Below are positions 16,903 to 28,163 of a stretch of 64,000 nucleotides of DNA, piece by piece. The stretch spans positions 1 through 64,000 of the forward strand of contig JBBPSI010000098.1 of assembly GCA_038093515.1 (NCBI GenBank). Direction: 5' to 3'. This DNA is from Butyriboletus loyo (lineage: Eukaryota > Basidiomycota > Agaricomycetes > Boletales > Boletaceae). How positions within the stretch are numbered: position 1 is the first letter of the stretch; every line of letters begins with the position of its first letter. The position numbers and the translations under genes are program-made. Below the pieces are notes generated by a model that was not told the DNA's origin, did no database searches, and saw only the letters and a list, made by a program, of their open reading frames with translations.

Positions 16903-17172
16903 TCATTTTCCGCTGTCATTTTCGGGTGACCACGCTCGAGGGAGGTCCGCATCTTGGTCAACAATGTCGAGGACTGATTTTAGGGTGCTCATCCACGACA
17001 CGTAGTTGTCGGGCTGGAGTTTGTGTTGAAAGCGGTATAGACCCGAATGCTTCGAGGGATCGATCGTTACTTTTAGCGTCCAGTGTGTAGGATCACCGTC
17101 GTCGTCAGATGACTCGTTGATGTAAAATTTGCTACGGTGTGGTTTGACGTCAGCTAGAGGGTCTTCAATCAT
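16903..17172 (-). CDS. short hypothetical ORF, possibly a last exon
   Basis: Eighty-nine codons, tail-to-tail with the DUF6533 gene only 20 bases away. It is polar and acidic (NESSDDDGDPTHWTLKV, SGLYRFQHKL) and ends ENDSGK. It could be the last exon of a minus-strand gene reaching up to about 17960, where two further open stretches lie (17257-17529 and 17719-17958), but I could not link them with convincing splice sites. No family recognised. Confidence 0.3.
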   Translation of the reverse strand: MIEDPLADVKPHRSKFYINESSDDDGDPTHWTLKVTIDPSKHSGLYRFQHKLQPDNYVSWMSTLKSVLDIVDQDADLPRAWSPENDSGK

Positions 17173-18381
17173 CGACTCTTTGGCGTCGGTGGTTTCCGTG
17201 ATTCTGTGGTCATGGTGTGGTGCGGGGTTGAGTCGATGTCGTTACTGGTCGGATTGTCATTGTCTGGTGGCACCCGGAGGTAGAGGGACGGGTTGTGAAG
17301 GCGACGTCATGGAGGGTGGAACAATGACACTATTGATTTCGTATACTAGCGCCATGCAGGGCCCATAACCTGTGAAGGAACACGAACTAGAGTTATAGCT
17401 TACTTCGTGAAGGAAAGCCTGCAGCGAGGCAGTGCGTCGTGAAAATAGAGCGGTGTCCAAATAAGAAAATGTGATGAATGCAAGGGGTATGTATCTACGG
17501 GACGATCTCCAACAGATGCCTTTCATCACTCTGCAAATTCGGATTAGATGATCAGATCGGTCATTATTTTCGACCGTGACAGGGAATTATTGGGGATGAT
17601 ACGTGGCAGGATCGACCGGGTCATCACGAACGTCGGAAAACTCCGCAGACATTTATAACGGTGTCTGAGAATTGTGACGTTGTATGGTGAAACAGGGTGT
17701 CGTCGGCTCGACTTACTTTCAAATCGTATGAAAACAAGAACCCTCATCGACATCCTCGGTCGGGGAGTGACGATGCAAGTCTTGCTCTACGCTAAGAGCT
17801 ATTCGGGCTATCCATGGTCGAGGCTTGAGGCTTGTAACACGAAACCACAGGTAAAGCATGCACTCGAGGAGGGTAACATCCTTGCCCGTCAACCTCGCCA
17901 GCAAGTATATTTCTTTCGTGGTTGGTCGTAGTGCGGTTATTGTGGACTGTACTCCCAAGGCGTGGGGTTAGACAGACGGTCATAAATTCATGGCGGACAA
18001 GGCAAAATTAATTAATGAGATAATTCCCGCCCAGGACAATGGCAGGTTAATTTACCAAATACAGACAAACAATAAATCCTGTTGAAAGGAACGTCCAAAA
18101 AAGGATCAGTACGTTGTTGCGAAAGCGGAACAAGGACAATGAGAGTCGGACGACAAAAAGCGAGCACTGAGAGCGGCACAGTCCTCAAAGGCTATCACTT
18201 CGCCGTCCATGACCGCAAGCTGTCTCGCACATCTCTAACACAACACGACTTGCAATGAATTCTCGTATGTTCCAGGTCCCACCCTCCAGCTTCAGTCGAA
18301 AGGCTCACGTCTCCCACAGTCCTTCCTCTCGTTTCGCTCAAGCGCTCTCGTACTTGTAGTACACGAAAGAACTCCATTTCT
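17173..18381. other. intergenic with uncertain minus-strand open frames
   Basis: It contains unlinked minus frames at 17257-17529, 17544-17753 and 17719-17958, and one copy of the dispersed 60-base repeat. The right part should hold the promoter of the 530-residue ORF. Confidence 0.4.
17423..17484. repeat. dispersed 60-base repeat, copy 1
   Basis: Shares a near-identical run with 56024-56085, beginning AGCGAGGCAGTGCGTCGTGA and continuing with few differences through a GTGTCCAAAT core to a GAATG end. A third, more diverged copy is at 60305-60356. Flanks do not match. Confidence 0.7.
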
Positions 18382-19974
18382 ATGGATACCGGCGCCGTAT
18401 GTCCACCTCGCTCTTCGATTCTCACTCGTCGGGGGGCCCGACCTCCGCCACTCCAAATCATCCCCGAGCTATCAGAAAACGGGCTCGACATCGACGTATC
18501 TTCCAACCATTCGCCAGTAACAGCACGTCCCACGCAGTCTTTTCCGCCACAACTAGAGTTGAACATGTCTCGCATCACCCTCTCCGCCTATACCTTCTCG
18601 ATCGATCATGCTTTGCTCATGTTCGGCGATGAAGCACCGCGTTCACCTGCTCTCTCTGCTTCGTCTTCAACTTCCGACGGTGCTTCGAGCGAGGGTGTAC
18701 TACACACCCCTCGGACCTCAGAGGACGAGAACGATTACGACTGCATGCTTCCCATCCCTCGTCTTTGTCCCCGGCGCATATCCATCCGTCCTCTTTGCAT
18801 CACCAAGACACGATCCTTTATCTGCCAAGAAGACGAGGATATTCACGACGGCTTTGAGAAGGAAGAGGAGGAAGTCACAGAAGAGGCAGGGCAAGACTTT
18901 TACACTCACGAATTCGAGGATTTCATCTCCCTATCTCCTATCTTTCCGTCTCCCACTTGTTCTGCACGTCGCGACTCCCTTACCCTCGCTGCTGAGGCTT
19001 TACCCACAGTCATCGATGTTCCTCAACCGAAGCCCCGGGGTCGTAGCAGGCACTCGAAGCCCCTTCCTCTTCTCCCTCCCACCACTCCCCCTGTTTCCTC
19101 TCTCCCTTCAATCTCGGCTTTTCTTCTGGCACAGACAGCCGCTCAAAAGTCAATTGTCCGCCGGAAGCGCAATGTTGATTCACTTCCCGATTATACTCCG
19201 CCACCGCCATTTGAGTCTCGCCCACTCCCTCGAGTGGCAATACCCCTGGATATCGAGGATTGCATCTTTCTTGAAGAAAGCGTTGATACCCCTCCTCGTG
19301 GACCGACCGCCAACAAGCAGATTTACGATGCAGAGGACCCAAACACTTACTCTCGATCTTCTTTCGCCTGCATTGCCTCCGCTAGCATCCATCCACTCCC
19401 GCCTGCAATCCCAGAAACCCCTATTTCTGCAATGTGCAGCCAAGTAACACTCCCGCGTTCGAGCACCGACTCTGATGCCCCGCGTTCCTCCATTGATTCC
19501 ACCTTATCCTTTGCATCTTCATCCTCTTCAAATACTCCCATCTCACCATTCTCCTTCTCAAATTCACCTTGCCCTGACGGCCCTGAGTTCGAGTCCACGG
19601 AGCGGTTGCGTAGCCGCTGGTCCTCCAGCACGTTGGGCTCCGTCACTGCCGAGTCACAACGGCCAGCCACGATCTTCTCACCTCTTAAGGGTGTCCTTGG
19701 CTCTCGAGCGCGTCGGGTGTTTCTCCCCCAGCCAAAGGTTCCGCCACAGACACCTCCACATCTCACCTCATCCGTGCTCTCAAAGAACAAACAGGGTTTC
19801 CCCAGGACGACATCGCCACTGGGCACTCTAGGTAAACATCTCCGTCGGCAGAGATCGCGGTCGTCGACGTCAAGCGGAGGGACAAGCTCATCTGAATGTG
19901 ATAGTAATAACGCCTCGCCTAGTGGACTGAAGAGGAAGCCCATTCCCGTGTTGATGTTCTTGCGTGCCACCTAA
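18382..19974 (+). CDS. hypothetical disordered Ser/Pro-rich protein
   Basis: One uninterrupted 530-codon frame, unusual for this window and hence likely a real single-exon gene. It starts MDTGAVCPPRSSIL. No folded domain is apparent. The N-terminal third has a conserved-looking patch (SRITLSAYTFSIDHAL). An acidic stretch follows (QEDEDIHDGFEKEEEEV), then DFISLSPIFPSP, a basic-proline segment SRHSKPLPLLPP, and a serine-rich C-terminal half (SFASSSSSNTPISPFSF). The tail is basic (KHLRRQRSRSSTSSGG) and ends VLMFLRAT. The SKPLP-type proline motif and phosphorylatable serines suggest a scaffold or regulatory role, but that is inference only. Codon use is C-ending at third positions, like neighbouring genes. 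Not assigned to a family. Confidence 0.75.
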   Translation: MDTGAVCPPRSSILTRRGARPPPLQIIPELSENGLDIDVSSNHSPVTARPTQSFPPQLELNMSRITLSAYTFSIDHALLMFGDEAPRSPALSASSSTSDGASSEGVLHTPRTSEDENDYDCMLPIPRLCPRRISIRPLCITKTRSFICQEDEDIHDGFEKEEEEVTEEAGQDFYTHEFEDFISLSPIFPSPTCSARRDSLTLAAEALPTVIDVPQPKPRGRSRHSKPLPLLPPTTPPVSSLPSISAFLLAQTAAQKSIVRRKRNVDSLPDYTPPPPFESRPLPRVAIPLDIEDCIFLEESVDTPPRGPTANKQIYDAEDPNTYSRSSFACIASASIHPLPPAIPETPISAMCSQVTLPRSSTDSDAPRSSIDSTLSFASSSSSNTPISPFSFSNSPCPDGPEFESTERLRSRWSSSTLGSVTAESQRPATIFSPLKGVLGSRARRVFLPQPKVPPQTPPHLTSSVLSKNKQGFPRTTSPLGTLGKHLRRQRSRSSTSSGGTSSSECDSNNASPSGLKRKPIPVLMFLRAT

Positions 19975-20677
19975 TGAATTGACGACCTGTGGATTCCGAC
20001 ATGATCGACGCGCTCCATAGACTCGACCTCGTCTTGTGATATACGATACGGTAACCTTCGACGTTCATGCTAATAGTGTTTATTTTATTTCTGCTCTTTT
20101 TCCCATCCATCCCTCGGGTTTTTTCATCTGACTATTGTTGGCATCGTCGCTTTTTTTTTGTTCTTCAAGATCTACATTCCACGCTCATTACGATATCTAT
20201 AAAGACACATACGCACATCGCTGTAGCCTATACATGCGCGTCGGGCACGGACCGGACGCCTTCATACCTCGACACTTTGATCTCCGTTCTCACTTGATTC
20301 TCCTCGTGTAGCTGTAGTCCATGAATGAACGAAAAGTTGACATTTTTTCGTCGTCGCCGGTAATGATACGCACGAACATGTTGTCGCTTGATCTTTTTTT
20401 GCGTTTCGGGATCGAGCAGGCTCAGGGTTGCAGTTCCATTGTGCGTCGAATCGACCAGACAGGATTTGGGGTTGGACTTGTTCAAGGCTTCGGATCGGAC
20501 GAAGACGCGCGTAGCATGATTTACTACATAATAGTCTTACAATCGCACCGATCCGATCAACAACATTGAACATCGTCTGTACATGCAGGGAAAACTTCAA
20601 GTGACACACACACACACACACACACGAGATATCGTACACCGAACGGTTCAACTTTCGAGTCTGCCATCAAAGACGCC
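19975..20677. other. convergent intergenic region
   Basis: Lies between the 3' ends of the 530-residue ORF and the tyrosinase. It is T-rich at about 20080-20165 and holds a dinucleotide repeat. No gene seen. Confidence 0.5.
20604..20625. repeat. (AC)11 microsatellite
   Basis: Perfect AC dinucleotide run of 22 bases, about 50 bases past the tyrosinase stop codon, probably in its 3' untranslated region. Confidence 0.95.
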
Positions 20678-23358
20678 CTAGAACGCTTTCCATTCACTTC
20701 CCTCTCCAAACGTACCATGCGTCACCGCGTCCTGGAACTTGGCGGGAGAAGCGGTGTCCCCGGGTTTCAAGCTGATGATTTGCGAGTGAAGCGTCAACTG
20801 GGGCGTCTTTGCATCGTCCAGCGGCGCACGGTTCGTATCGATGTTCGGGTCTGCAGCGGCGAGTCGGGTGCCATCTGGCTTCACCAGTCTCATCCCAAAG
20901 CTCCCCTGGATCAAGACAGTGAGCGCATCCAGGTCGGTGATCGCTGCGAGCTGCGTAGGATCCAGTTGACTGAGCAGGTAGAGGACGACACGAGGGTCCA
21001 AATGCATGTAGCCACGGATCTGGCTTCCTGCAGCGCGTCGATCTCTGCAGGCAGGACAGTTGTCGGAATTGGCACGCCCAAGCACCGAGACGCTGTTGAC
21101 GACATGGGATGTCTGCTGGGCATTCTTTGGGATCAGGTAAAGTTCGAGACGATACGATCCGGGGAACGAGAACTCCGGCACGTCTGCGGTGACGAAGAAG
21201 TGGCGCAGATGCGAGTTTCCGTCTTTCTCTTTCAAGAGAAGATCGACGTGCTGAGGTAACTTGTCGGATACGTCTTGATGTGTCTTGACGATGGCGTGGA
21301 GATCGTGACTCCACTCACCGTAGAGAGCCTGTCGGTATTTCTCTCGGAGAACTCGATCAGTCACATCATACGGCACATCCACCTTGACCTCTACACCCGT
21401 GTTAGGGTCTTTGATAGCAGGGTAAGTGTAATCTATTCAAACGGAAATTCATTACGGGGTCAAGTTCATGGAAAAACCACGTACACTTCTTTACCGGGTT
21501 TGAGTCCAACAGAGTGCGTGTGTCGTCAGAGGTCCAATAATTATTTACATCCTTAGCGCGGAAAGGGCCGAGCGGGGTAGCGTGGTCCACGGGAGCGTCA
21601 TTATCCTGATAGAAGCTCCCTTGCGCAGTTTCTGACGACAACGTGAGATGATACAAGGATACGGAATGGAAAATACACATACTGAATGGAATAATCTCGC
21701 CTGTCTCAGACTTCCAACCATCTGCGATCCAGTACTCGGGATAGACATACTCCCAGAAGGCATAGAGCCGGTCAACGTTGCAATGATGCAGGAAGAAAAT
21801 GGGGTCAAAGCCTAAAATGATTTCATTGGCGAAATCCACCAGAAAGAGCAAGATCGAGCTTACCTGCATATTCGTTCACAGACTGCCATGAATTAGCATG
21901 GGCGAGGTGGGGAGGCAACCATAACATGCTTACCATCGTTCCATTACCCCCCGTATCGAGATGGACCATGTTGTGAGATTCCTCGACCGAAGCTGGGTGA
22001 GGCGTCAGAATTACGACGAATAGGTATAGTCATGCGAGCGTACGTGGCATTACGGGCATAGGGGGATAAACCCCGGTCGATTTCGCAGCATTGTTCGAGA
22101 AATATCCCCACCTGCAGCGCGCCGTTTATGAGCCGTTTCCTTGTTAGCACGACCAACTTACATGTTCGGGCCATACGAAGGATCCTGAAGTGTCAGATCA
22201 TATGTGAATAATCCAGCAACCTTTTGCCTGAGCCAGCTAACAGGTTGGAGCTGGATTTTCGTGCCGTACAGGTATAGGATAGTCCCCTCCGAAAACGCCC
22301 TGGTGACATAACCTCAACATTACAGGCGAATAATATTCGATAATATGACTTACTTGAGTGCCTGATCATACATCTCCTTCGTCGGGTTGTCGCCGTCGTT
22401 GACCCACCGATAGGTCCGTTCCCACGTACCCATATATTCAACACCCTCTGCATTACCAGGTGGCGCAGCGTAACGATAGTGATTCAAGGGATTTTGGATT
22501 GGAGTGCTTGATCCTCCAGGATTCACAATTGATATCGTTGGATCTTGAAGAATCTTGGGGATGCCTTCCTGGGCAGTTCCGGGCTTGGTCCAATCCCAGA
22601 ATCTCGAGAAAATGTTATGATAGATATTGGAATGTCTTATTAATACTTACGGGAAACGAAGCTGCTTTGCTGCTTGCAGCCAATTTTCATTCTTGGCAGC
22701 AGAGCTTTCTCCTTCGAGCTGGGAGGCGATCGCAATTGCTTCATTTACCACAGCTTGCTGCGAAAAATGTGTTAAATCGAAATAATGATGGCAAGAATAT
22801 GCCACTCACCTCGATCAACAAAACCAAAACACGATGCCAGGTTGGGAACAAAGCCGCTGTCTGGAATGTCAGCATGTCTCGAGAAAACCACGGGGGTGGT
22901 ACAGACAGGCATGGTAACAGTATCCTTGAGATAAAAGTTTGATCAGTCCTCGCAATAAAGGAGAGACAACAACTTACCCTCCCACGCGGCATTCGGGTCA
23001 GGTTGCTGTGGCCCGTTTGGATCACCACTTCGAGGGTTCAGTCGTACGATGATAAGTACATAGGCATGTCATCTTACCTCCACGGGATGTAGGGTAATCC
23101 GTGAATTGCCCCTGAAGGGGAGGTAAGCTGTGAGCAACTTCACGTTCGTATGTGCTTACCCATCTGCCACCAGCTGTTGGGCTTATTAAAGTAGTCAGGA
23201 CTGTCCTTATCCTGAACGTTCCTCATGTCCTGGATTTTATTCAAGGCCCGAATGAAGAGAGAAAACCCGATGGGTTGCTGCTCTTGGAGATCACGAAGTT
23301 CCAGACGGAGCTGGACACCCGTGTCTTCAACACCGACGACAGGATAGGGTTGTGCCAT
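20678..23358 (-). CDS. tyrosinase (polyphenol oxidase)
   Basis: Type-3 copper enzyme that hydroxylates monophenols and oxidises o-diphenols to quinones, the route to melanin. Start MAQPYPVVGVEDTG. An intron splits CuA: WWQMG joins AIHGLPYIPW (first His), then WSGDPNGP, NAAWEG and, across a GTCTGT...ACAG intron, GYCYHAS and ALFPTWHR. The Cys-X-His of YCYH is the place of the thioether Cys-His link in known fungal tyrosinases. CuB has ESHNMVHLDTGGNG and, across two introns, SVNEYAGFDPIFFLHHCNVD. All six copper histidines are therefore present. The C-terminal part (FFVTADVPEFSFPGSYRLEL, CPACRDRR, GYMHLDPRVVLYLLSQLDP) matches the domain that is cleaved on activation. It ends EGSEWKAF. No signal peptide is seen, as usual for fungal intracellular tyrosinases. 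About ten introns. Confidence 0.9.
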
Positions 23359-24277
23359 TATCAGGTGTGACAGAGAGATGATTTCAAGGGAGTGAGTACT
23401 CCTTACTGGACGAGAACGTTCGTCGAGCTTTTATCACCCCTCGTCCACGCCAAGGCACACACAGCCTGAGACTGATTTCCCTCCAAGGCCGGTCGCGATT
23501 TCCGTTCTTTCCCCACATAACGTAGCAAGTACAGCCTGCAACGATAACTTGGGTTAGCATTTTTCACGGAAACCCCAAATCGGTTGGCATTGTCTGCAGC
23601 ATGAGATAGATGGCGGTTGGATCGGGACAGAAATCTGCCTTCTAATCAGCGGGGATCAGTTGACCAACTACCTGACGTTGGCCGATGAGCAGTGAGTGAC
23701 CCCAGAGTCTTGTAATCGCAATCCATCATGACGATGTCAACTCACGTTTGAACTTGCGGGTACGGTTCGACGACACCTCGTAACATACCTTGATGGACTC
23801 GTAACCGCGAATGGGACCGGGCACCTCCAAAGCTCAGAATTCAGTGTCCCGGATTCAGAATCTACTATCCCGGCGGCGAATAGGAACAGGGGTGACACCA
23901 AGGCGCAACCCCTGGAATGTACTATCTGCTCAAGATATGAGCGTGTGTCAAGCCTCAGCCGAGCAGTTGAACGTTAAGAAAGTTACGTCGCACCTCGAAT
24001 ATGAACGGATTGGTTCAACTCTATAACCACAGCCACTGTGCTGCGGCAGCACCAGATCCGGTTACCGGCCTGGACAGGTTGCCGGCTTGCCGCCACACTT
24101 CATTTCCGCCCATCTACCAGACTCATCCGCACATCGTTCACACAGGAAGGTCCAATATCAAGGGCTAGAACTCCGAGGGGATCGGTGCCATAAACACCCA
24201 GGTCCTGCTTTCTGTCAGAGCCGGACAAAGCAAAGCCCGTAGTCTGCGGCAGCACTCAGCAGATCACGAACAATCGA
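23359..24277. other. intergenic, tyrosinase upstream region
   Basis: Should hold the tyrosinase promoter. No gene is supported; a short plus frame at 23811-24026 has no recognisable features. Confidence 0.45.
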
Positions 24278-24862
24278 TCACGGATTCTTGAGCTTGAGAC
24301 CATCCACTCCGAAAACACAATCCACAAGTTCCGCAAAAGCCCAAACCCGTGACGGGTCGAAGTTCTGATCGCTCCAAGCCCGGTGTGCGTCAGCGCTCCA
24401 ATCGGTGCGGTGCGTCGCGTTTCGCCGGATCCTGGCTGTCAGGAACAACCCCACTTTTTCAAAGAAGACATATTCGTCGGCGCTGTATGAGATCCGCGAT
24501 TCGTAAGTCGACGGCGGACCATGACATTGGATCCGACCCATCGCGAAATATTGAGCCATACATACCAAAAATACATCCATAAATGGTGGAAACCGAGTAG
24601 TTATGGTGTTACGAACACCCGCTGTGTGACCCAACAAGCCGATTCTTGATATGACGGTTTTCCCCGAAAGAAAAATGGCACGACACGAGAAAGAAAACCA
24701 GAAAAATGTGCAAACGATTTGTTTCGCTGGGTCGTGAATGACTCCGTGAAGACAAAGCGTGTCAGGGTTGACGGAAATGTTGACGGAGAGAGGAGGTGAT
24801 GTCCGGTTGTTGATAATGCGTCCCAAGAAGAAATCCAAAAACATTTCGGGATTGCGTAACAC
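24278..24862 (-). CDS. unrecognised ORF, possible exon of a hypothetical gene
   Basis: A frame of 194 codons on the minus strand. An in-frame stop just upstream and a possible acceptor (GATAG) near 24885 suggest it is an internal or last exon. The N-terminal half reads MFLDFFLGRIINNRTSPP and LCLHGVIHD, then a hydrophobic run IVCTFFWFSFSCRAIFL. The C-terminal half is charged and ends VDGLKLKNP. I cannot assign a family. It could be real or a chance open frame; the third-position bias is weak. Confidence 0.35.
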   Translation of the reverse strand: MLRNPEMFLDFFLGRIINNRTSPPLSVNISVNPDTLCLHGVIHDPAKQIVCTFFWFSFSCRAIFLSGKTVISRIGLLGHTAGVRNTITTRFPPFMDVFLVCMAQYFAMGRIQCHGPPSTYESRISYSADEYVFFEKVGLFLTARIRRNATHRTDWSADAHRAWSDQNFDPSRVWAFAELVDCVFGVDGLKLKNP

Positions 24863-25409
24863 CAGGTACTATCATGGGGTCCAGATGCCGATGAGCAAGT
24901 CGAAGTGTACACAGCAACGATATCAGCGCGCCAGGAAGAACCAGTCATCGTTTTTCAGCGCACCTCCTGCTATCGACACTCGAGACTCCAATAGATGATT
25001 TTCAAGCCATCGATCACCCGATATCGCTCAAAGTAGCTGCACCCGTTTCGATCTATTGATCCCCCAACAACATCACTCGAGCCCATTGTACCTATTTTCC
25101 AGTCAGATTCATAGCCGGTTTTATATCCGTCTAGTGTTCCGCCGCTGAGTGGACGAACTCGTTGTCAGATCCGAGTGTTGATGAGTCGGAAGACTTGCCG
25201 GGGGATGCAATATATCCTTCCGCTTCATGAGTGCATATCGGCTAGGACTGACTCGAAGGGCGGCGGAATGGGCAGTTCGCAAGCAGGAACAGCACCGCAC
25301 TATTTCTCGATGCAGTCCTAAATGCACGGAGATACATCAGCATTCACCACAGACACGAAGGGAGAAAGACCCTCACCAGATCAGCCACCTTCCTCACGTT
25401 CTCCCTCGC
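24863..25409. other. intergenic
   Basis: No supported gene. A minus frame at 24601-24948 overlaps the previous ORF in another phase and is probably spurious. Confidence 0.4.
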
Positions 25410-26043
25410 CTAAACCGCCATCTTGTACCTCCTCAATTTCTCCAATCTTTCCCCCGCTAATGCCTCTCCGAGCTTCTCCCCAGTCCCAGGTTCAAATGTC
25501 CCAACATCTGTCTTAGTGGTGATTTCGATAATCTTCTCGTTTACACTGGAGTTTCCTTATGTCAACTCTCACGCAGGCCCTTCCACATCACGATCGCGGT
25601 GTCCACGAAGAACCGCACGCGCAGTTGGGTTGAACGGGGGAGGGAGGAGACGGGAGTTTGGGAAAAGATCAGCAAGGAACCCGAGGATGACAAGGGACTC
25701 TGCGAGCTTGAACGACAGTGGAGAGGGTTCCTCGGGTGGGACGTTGGGCCCTCCGTAGGTGATCACGGGAACCTGCACAAGGTTGGTGGCAGGGTGCGTT
25801 CGTAGTGAGTTCTTCATTCAACTTTACCTTTCCCGCCATTGGATTGACTTGGGCGAACCACGCCGGTTTGTTATAGATGTCGATTCCACGTGCTGTGTAC
25901 GATGCGCCGCATTCCAGAAACGCGATTGCGACCTGCGAGATCAGATGATCAGGCCCTTGATTAAAGTCGCATATTTCACGCGATAAAACGACCCAACTCA
26001 CCTTGCTGACATCGTGGTAAGAGGTGATTTGCTCTGGAATGTT
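25410..26043 (-). pseudogene. glutathione S-transferase pseudogene
   Basis: Collinear with the intact GST at 12.6 kb but broken. The first segment IPEQITSYHDVSK has no ATG in register. A GTGAGT...GCAG intron joins it directly to VAIAFLECGASY, so the exon with the catalytic CPYA motif is missing. The middle is well kept: YNKPAWFAQVNPMAGK, then across an intron [17 protein letters not shown] and [16 protein letters not shown]. After TARAV the frame shifts; the expected RFFV-like sequence continues in another frame ([16 protein letters not shown]) and hits TGA. The C-terminal domain is reduced to a stretch ending EKLRRYKMAV-stop at 25410. It lacks the active-site cysteine and most of the helical domain. 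Could be transcribed but not a working enzyme. Confidence 0.8.
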
Positions 26044-26696
26044 GCCTGGCTGAGACTGTTCTCTCTGAAGGTCTTAACTTTCAAGGGAGAAACTGAGGGT
26101 CTCGTCGGTTCAGTAGAGGGGCTTTAAGTACTCATGGTCACCTATCTACCGGTGTGGGAACAATGGCAAGCAGTCGTACGCGTCTGACCCGACTGATGTG
26201 GTCAATAACCCAAGTAACCTGACTCATCTGATGCAACTTTGCGACACAGCCAGTAATGAAGAGACTTGCCCTGTGCTCAGTCATAGCGACGATAATGACG
26301 ACATGTTGGTAGGACGCTTTGTGATGTAATATACCGGACTGACCTTCAAAGAGCTGGAGCTGCGGAGGTCGGGAATGAGAAGAAGCTTATGGAGAACACA
26401 CGCCTACGTTACGCGTACCCCTGCCGACGTGGGCCGCCTTGATTCGAACATGCAAGCAAGTTTTACTCTCAGCAGGAAGTCATTGATCAAGCTTGCTGAA
26501 AATGCCAAGTCTCCTCGAAAACGAATGTCATTGTCGGACTGGAGTCACCTTCGCCGCGCATCTGCGGTACTCTGTATACGCCCCGGTACGCGCCCCGAAC
26601 GATCTGTTGATGTAAGTGCCTCGTGGCCGCGATAGAACATAACTAAAAGGTTGACACCTACCCGACTCCAAAAAGTATAACATTGGAAAGATGATA
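26044..26696. other. intergenic
   Basis: No supported gene. It lies between the GST pseudogene's 5' side and the 3' end of the DNA glycosylase. Confidence 0.45.
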
Positions 26697-28060
26697 TCAA
26701 GACAAAGTGGAATGCAAGATAACACTCTCCATCTCCGAAGTGTCAATCTCAGACGAAGGCATTTTCACCAGGATCAGTAGTTCCGTGAACAATGCTGTCT
26801 TGTCAGGAAGCTGCAACAAGGTGTTCGTTATGAAATGGGAATGCAAGACGAGACAGGACAGACTTGGTATCGCACCACCCGCCCGGATGTGCACGGCACG
26901 ACAAAAAACAATGTCTCTTGAGGCAAGCCTGCTGTGATCACATGGAGATGAGTGTAGGGTCGTCGGGGTGATGCATCCATGCAGCGCTTAGAGCCTACCT
27001 CGCGCATCCCCATAGACAAGTTTGTATGTCTGAAGACCTATCTGGTTCTTTTCTGTGCATTTCCCCATTTCCATACGTTTCACCACACCTTGCTGCAGCG
27101 ACTTCATCAAACTATTCCGGACGATCTCCCCTATGATCATGCCGACGAAACACACAAATCTAGGTCGACAGCGCGCGAGTTTGTCAAAAAATGCGGGTAC
27201 GGAAGCCGTCATCTCAGCTCGGGAGAGCTCGCATGCCTGTGGAATCGTAAGTAAGCCGAAACATTCGATCACTGTATCCTGCTGCAAAATCGAACCTGCG
27301 TCGATGGTCGATCTACTAAATTGGTCTCAGGGGTGTTCATGAAATTGAGTTAGTCGACAAGTCGCACCATCCTTGGCCAACTCACCAATCCAATATTGGA
27401 CCTTTCCGGTAGAGAAAAGTCTTCAGAAGGAGGTACTAAGGTAGTAGTCATTCCTGGCGGTGCGGACATCATGCATCAAGATGTATTTAAAAGGTCACGT
27501 CAATCAGAATTACCTGAGCGGTGTAAGCAGCGCCAAAAATGGTTTGTCGGATTCGCAAAATGATGACCAGTCTCTGCAGACATGCGTCCTGGACTGTAAT
27601 GAGCGCATACAGCCTATCAGCACACGCCTGCGTAAGTATCGCGGGTGTCAAGCATGTACCCACTTGATTCCACAAAACACCACTTTCATGATTTCCCAAG
27701 TTCGCTTTGAGAGCTTAAAATATGTGGGAAAGGGAACGGCGTACCGTCAAGCCCGGGATGTAGATAGTCCTGTAACGGATGGAGGTACGTGCATACATCG
27801 TCATTTCGTTTCGATTGTTTGGCGGAAGATTGGGGACGATGCGAACTCTCGCCACCACCGTTCTCTAGCGATGCTCGCCCTCTCTTTCTCTCCCCAGCCG
27901 AACTTGACCGTGCTGTCTCGCGATCCGTTTTACGCGGTACAGGCTCCTCCTTTTCGCGTTTAACCCGAGATACAGCGGCTGCATTTTCAAGCTGTGTTCC
28001 AGGTAAGAAGATCTGGATCGTTTGTAGCGATGAACTGTGAGTCGCAACGGGTGAATGCAT
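26697..28060 (-). CDS. G/T(U) mismatch-specific DNA glycosylase (TDG/MUG family)
   Basis: Base-excision repair enzyme that removes thymine or uracil opposite guanine in nuclear DNA. Spliced order: a basic, Ser-rich N-terminus (VKREKEEPVPRK), YLHPLQDYLHPGLD, then across an intron VVFCGI and NPGRMSAETGHHFANP followed by TNHFWRCLHRSG. The Asn of GINPG is the catalytic residue of the TDG branch. Next come PPSEDFSLPERSNIGL, TNLVDRPSTQACELSRAEM, ASVPAFFDKLARCRPRFVCF, GLQTYKLVYGDAR and FFVVPCTSGRVVRYQ. The last exon is LPDKTALFTELLILVK, ending ILHSTLS at 26697. The usual PSTS of the second active-site loop is PCTS. Seven introns are implied. The start is uncertain: ATG at 28060 needs no further intron; ATG at 28163 (MSNKTDVNTLESG) would need one with a weak GTTCAA donor. 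Confidence 0.88.
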
Positions 28061-28163
28061 AAGTTCGTGAGCGGCACTAGGTCTCGTGAGGGCCAACGTT
28101 GAACGTTATGACTTGGATTCGTCCAGATTCGAGGGTGTTTACATCTGTTTTATTAGACATGTT

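Noticed and set aside
18608..19970. Plus and minus frames of 200-280 codons over the 530-residue ORF
   Set aside because: They are alternative-phase shadows produced by the C-rich third positions of the long frame.
23060..23170. Tyrosinase apparently lacking the first CuA histidine
   Set aside because: Reading the wrong phase after the first intron gave QFTDY in place of the motif. Joining ATGG to the exon in the correct phase gives GAIHGLPY, so the histidine is present.
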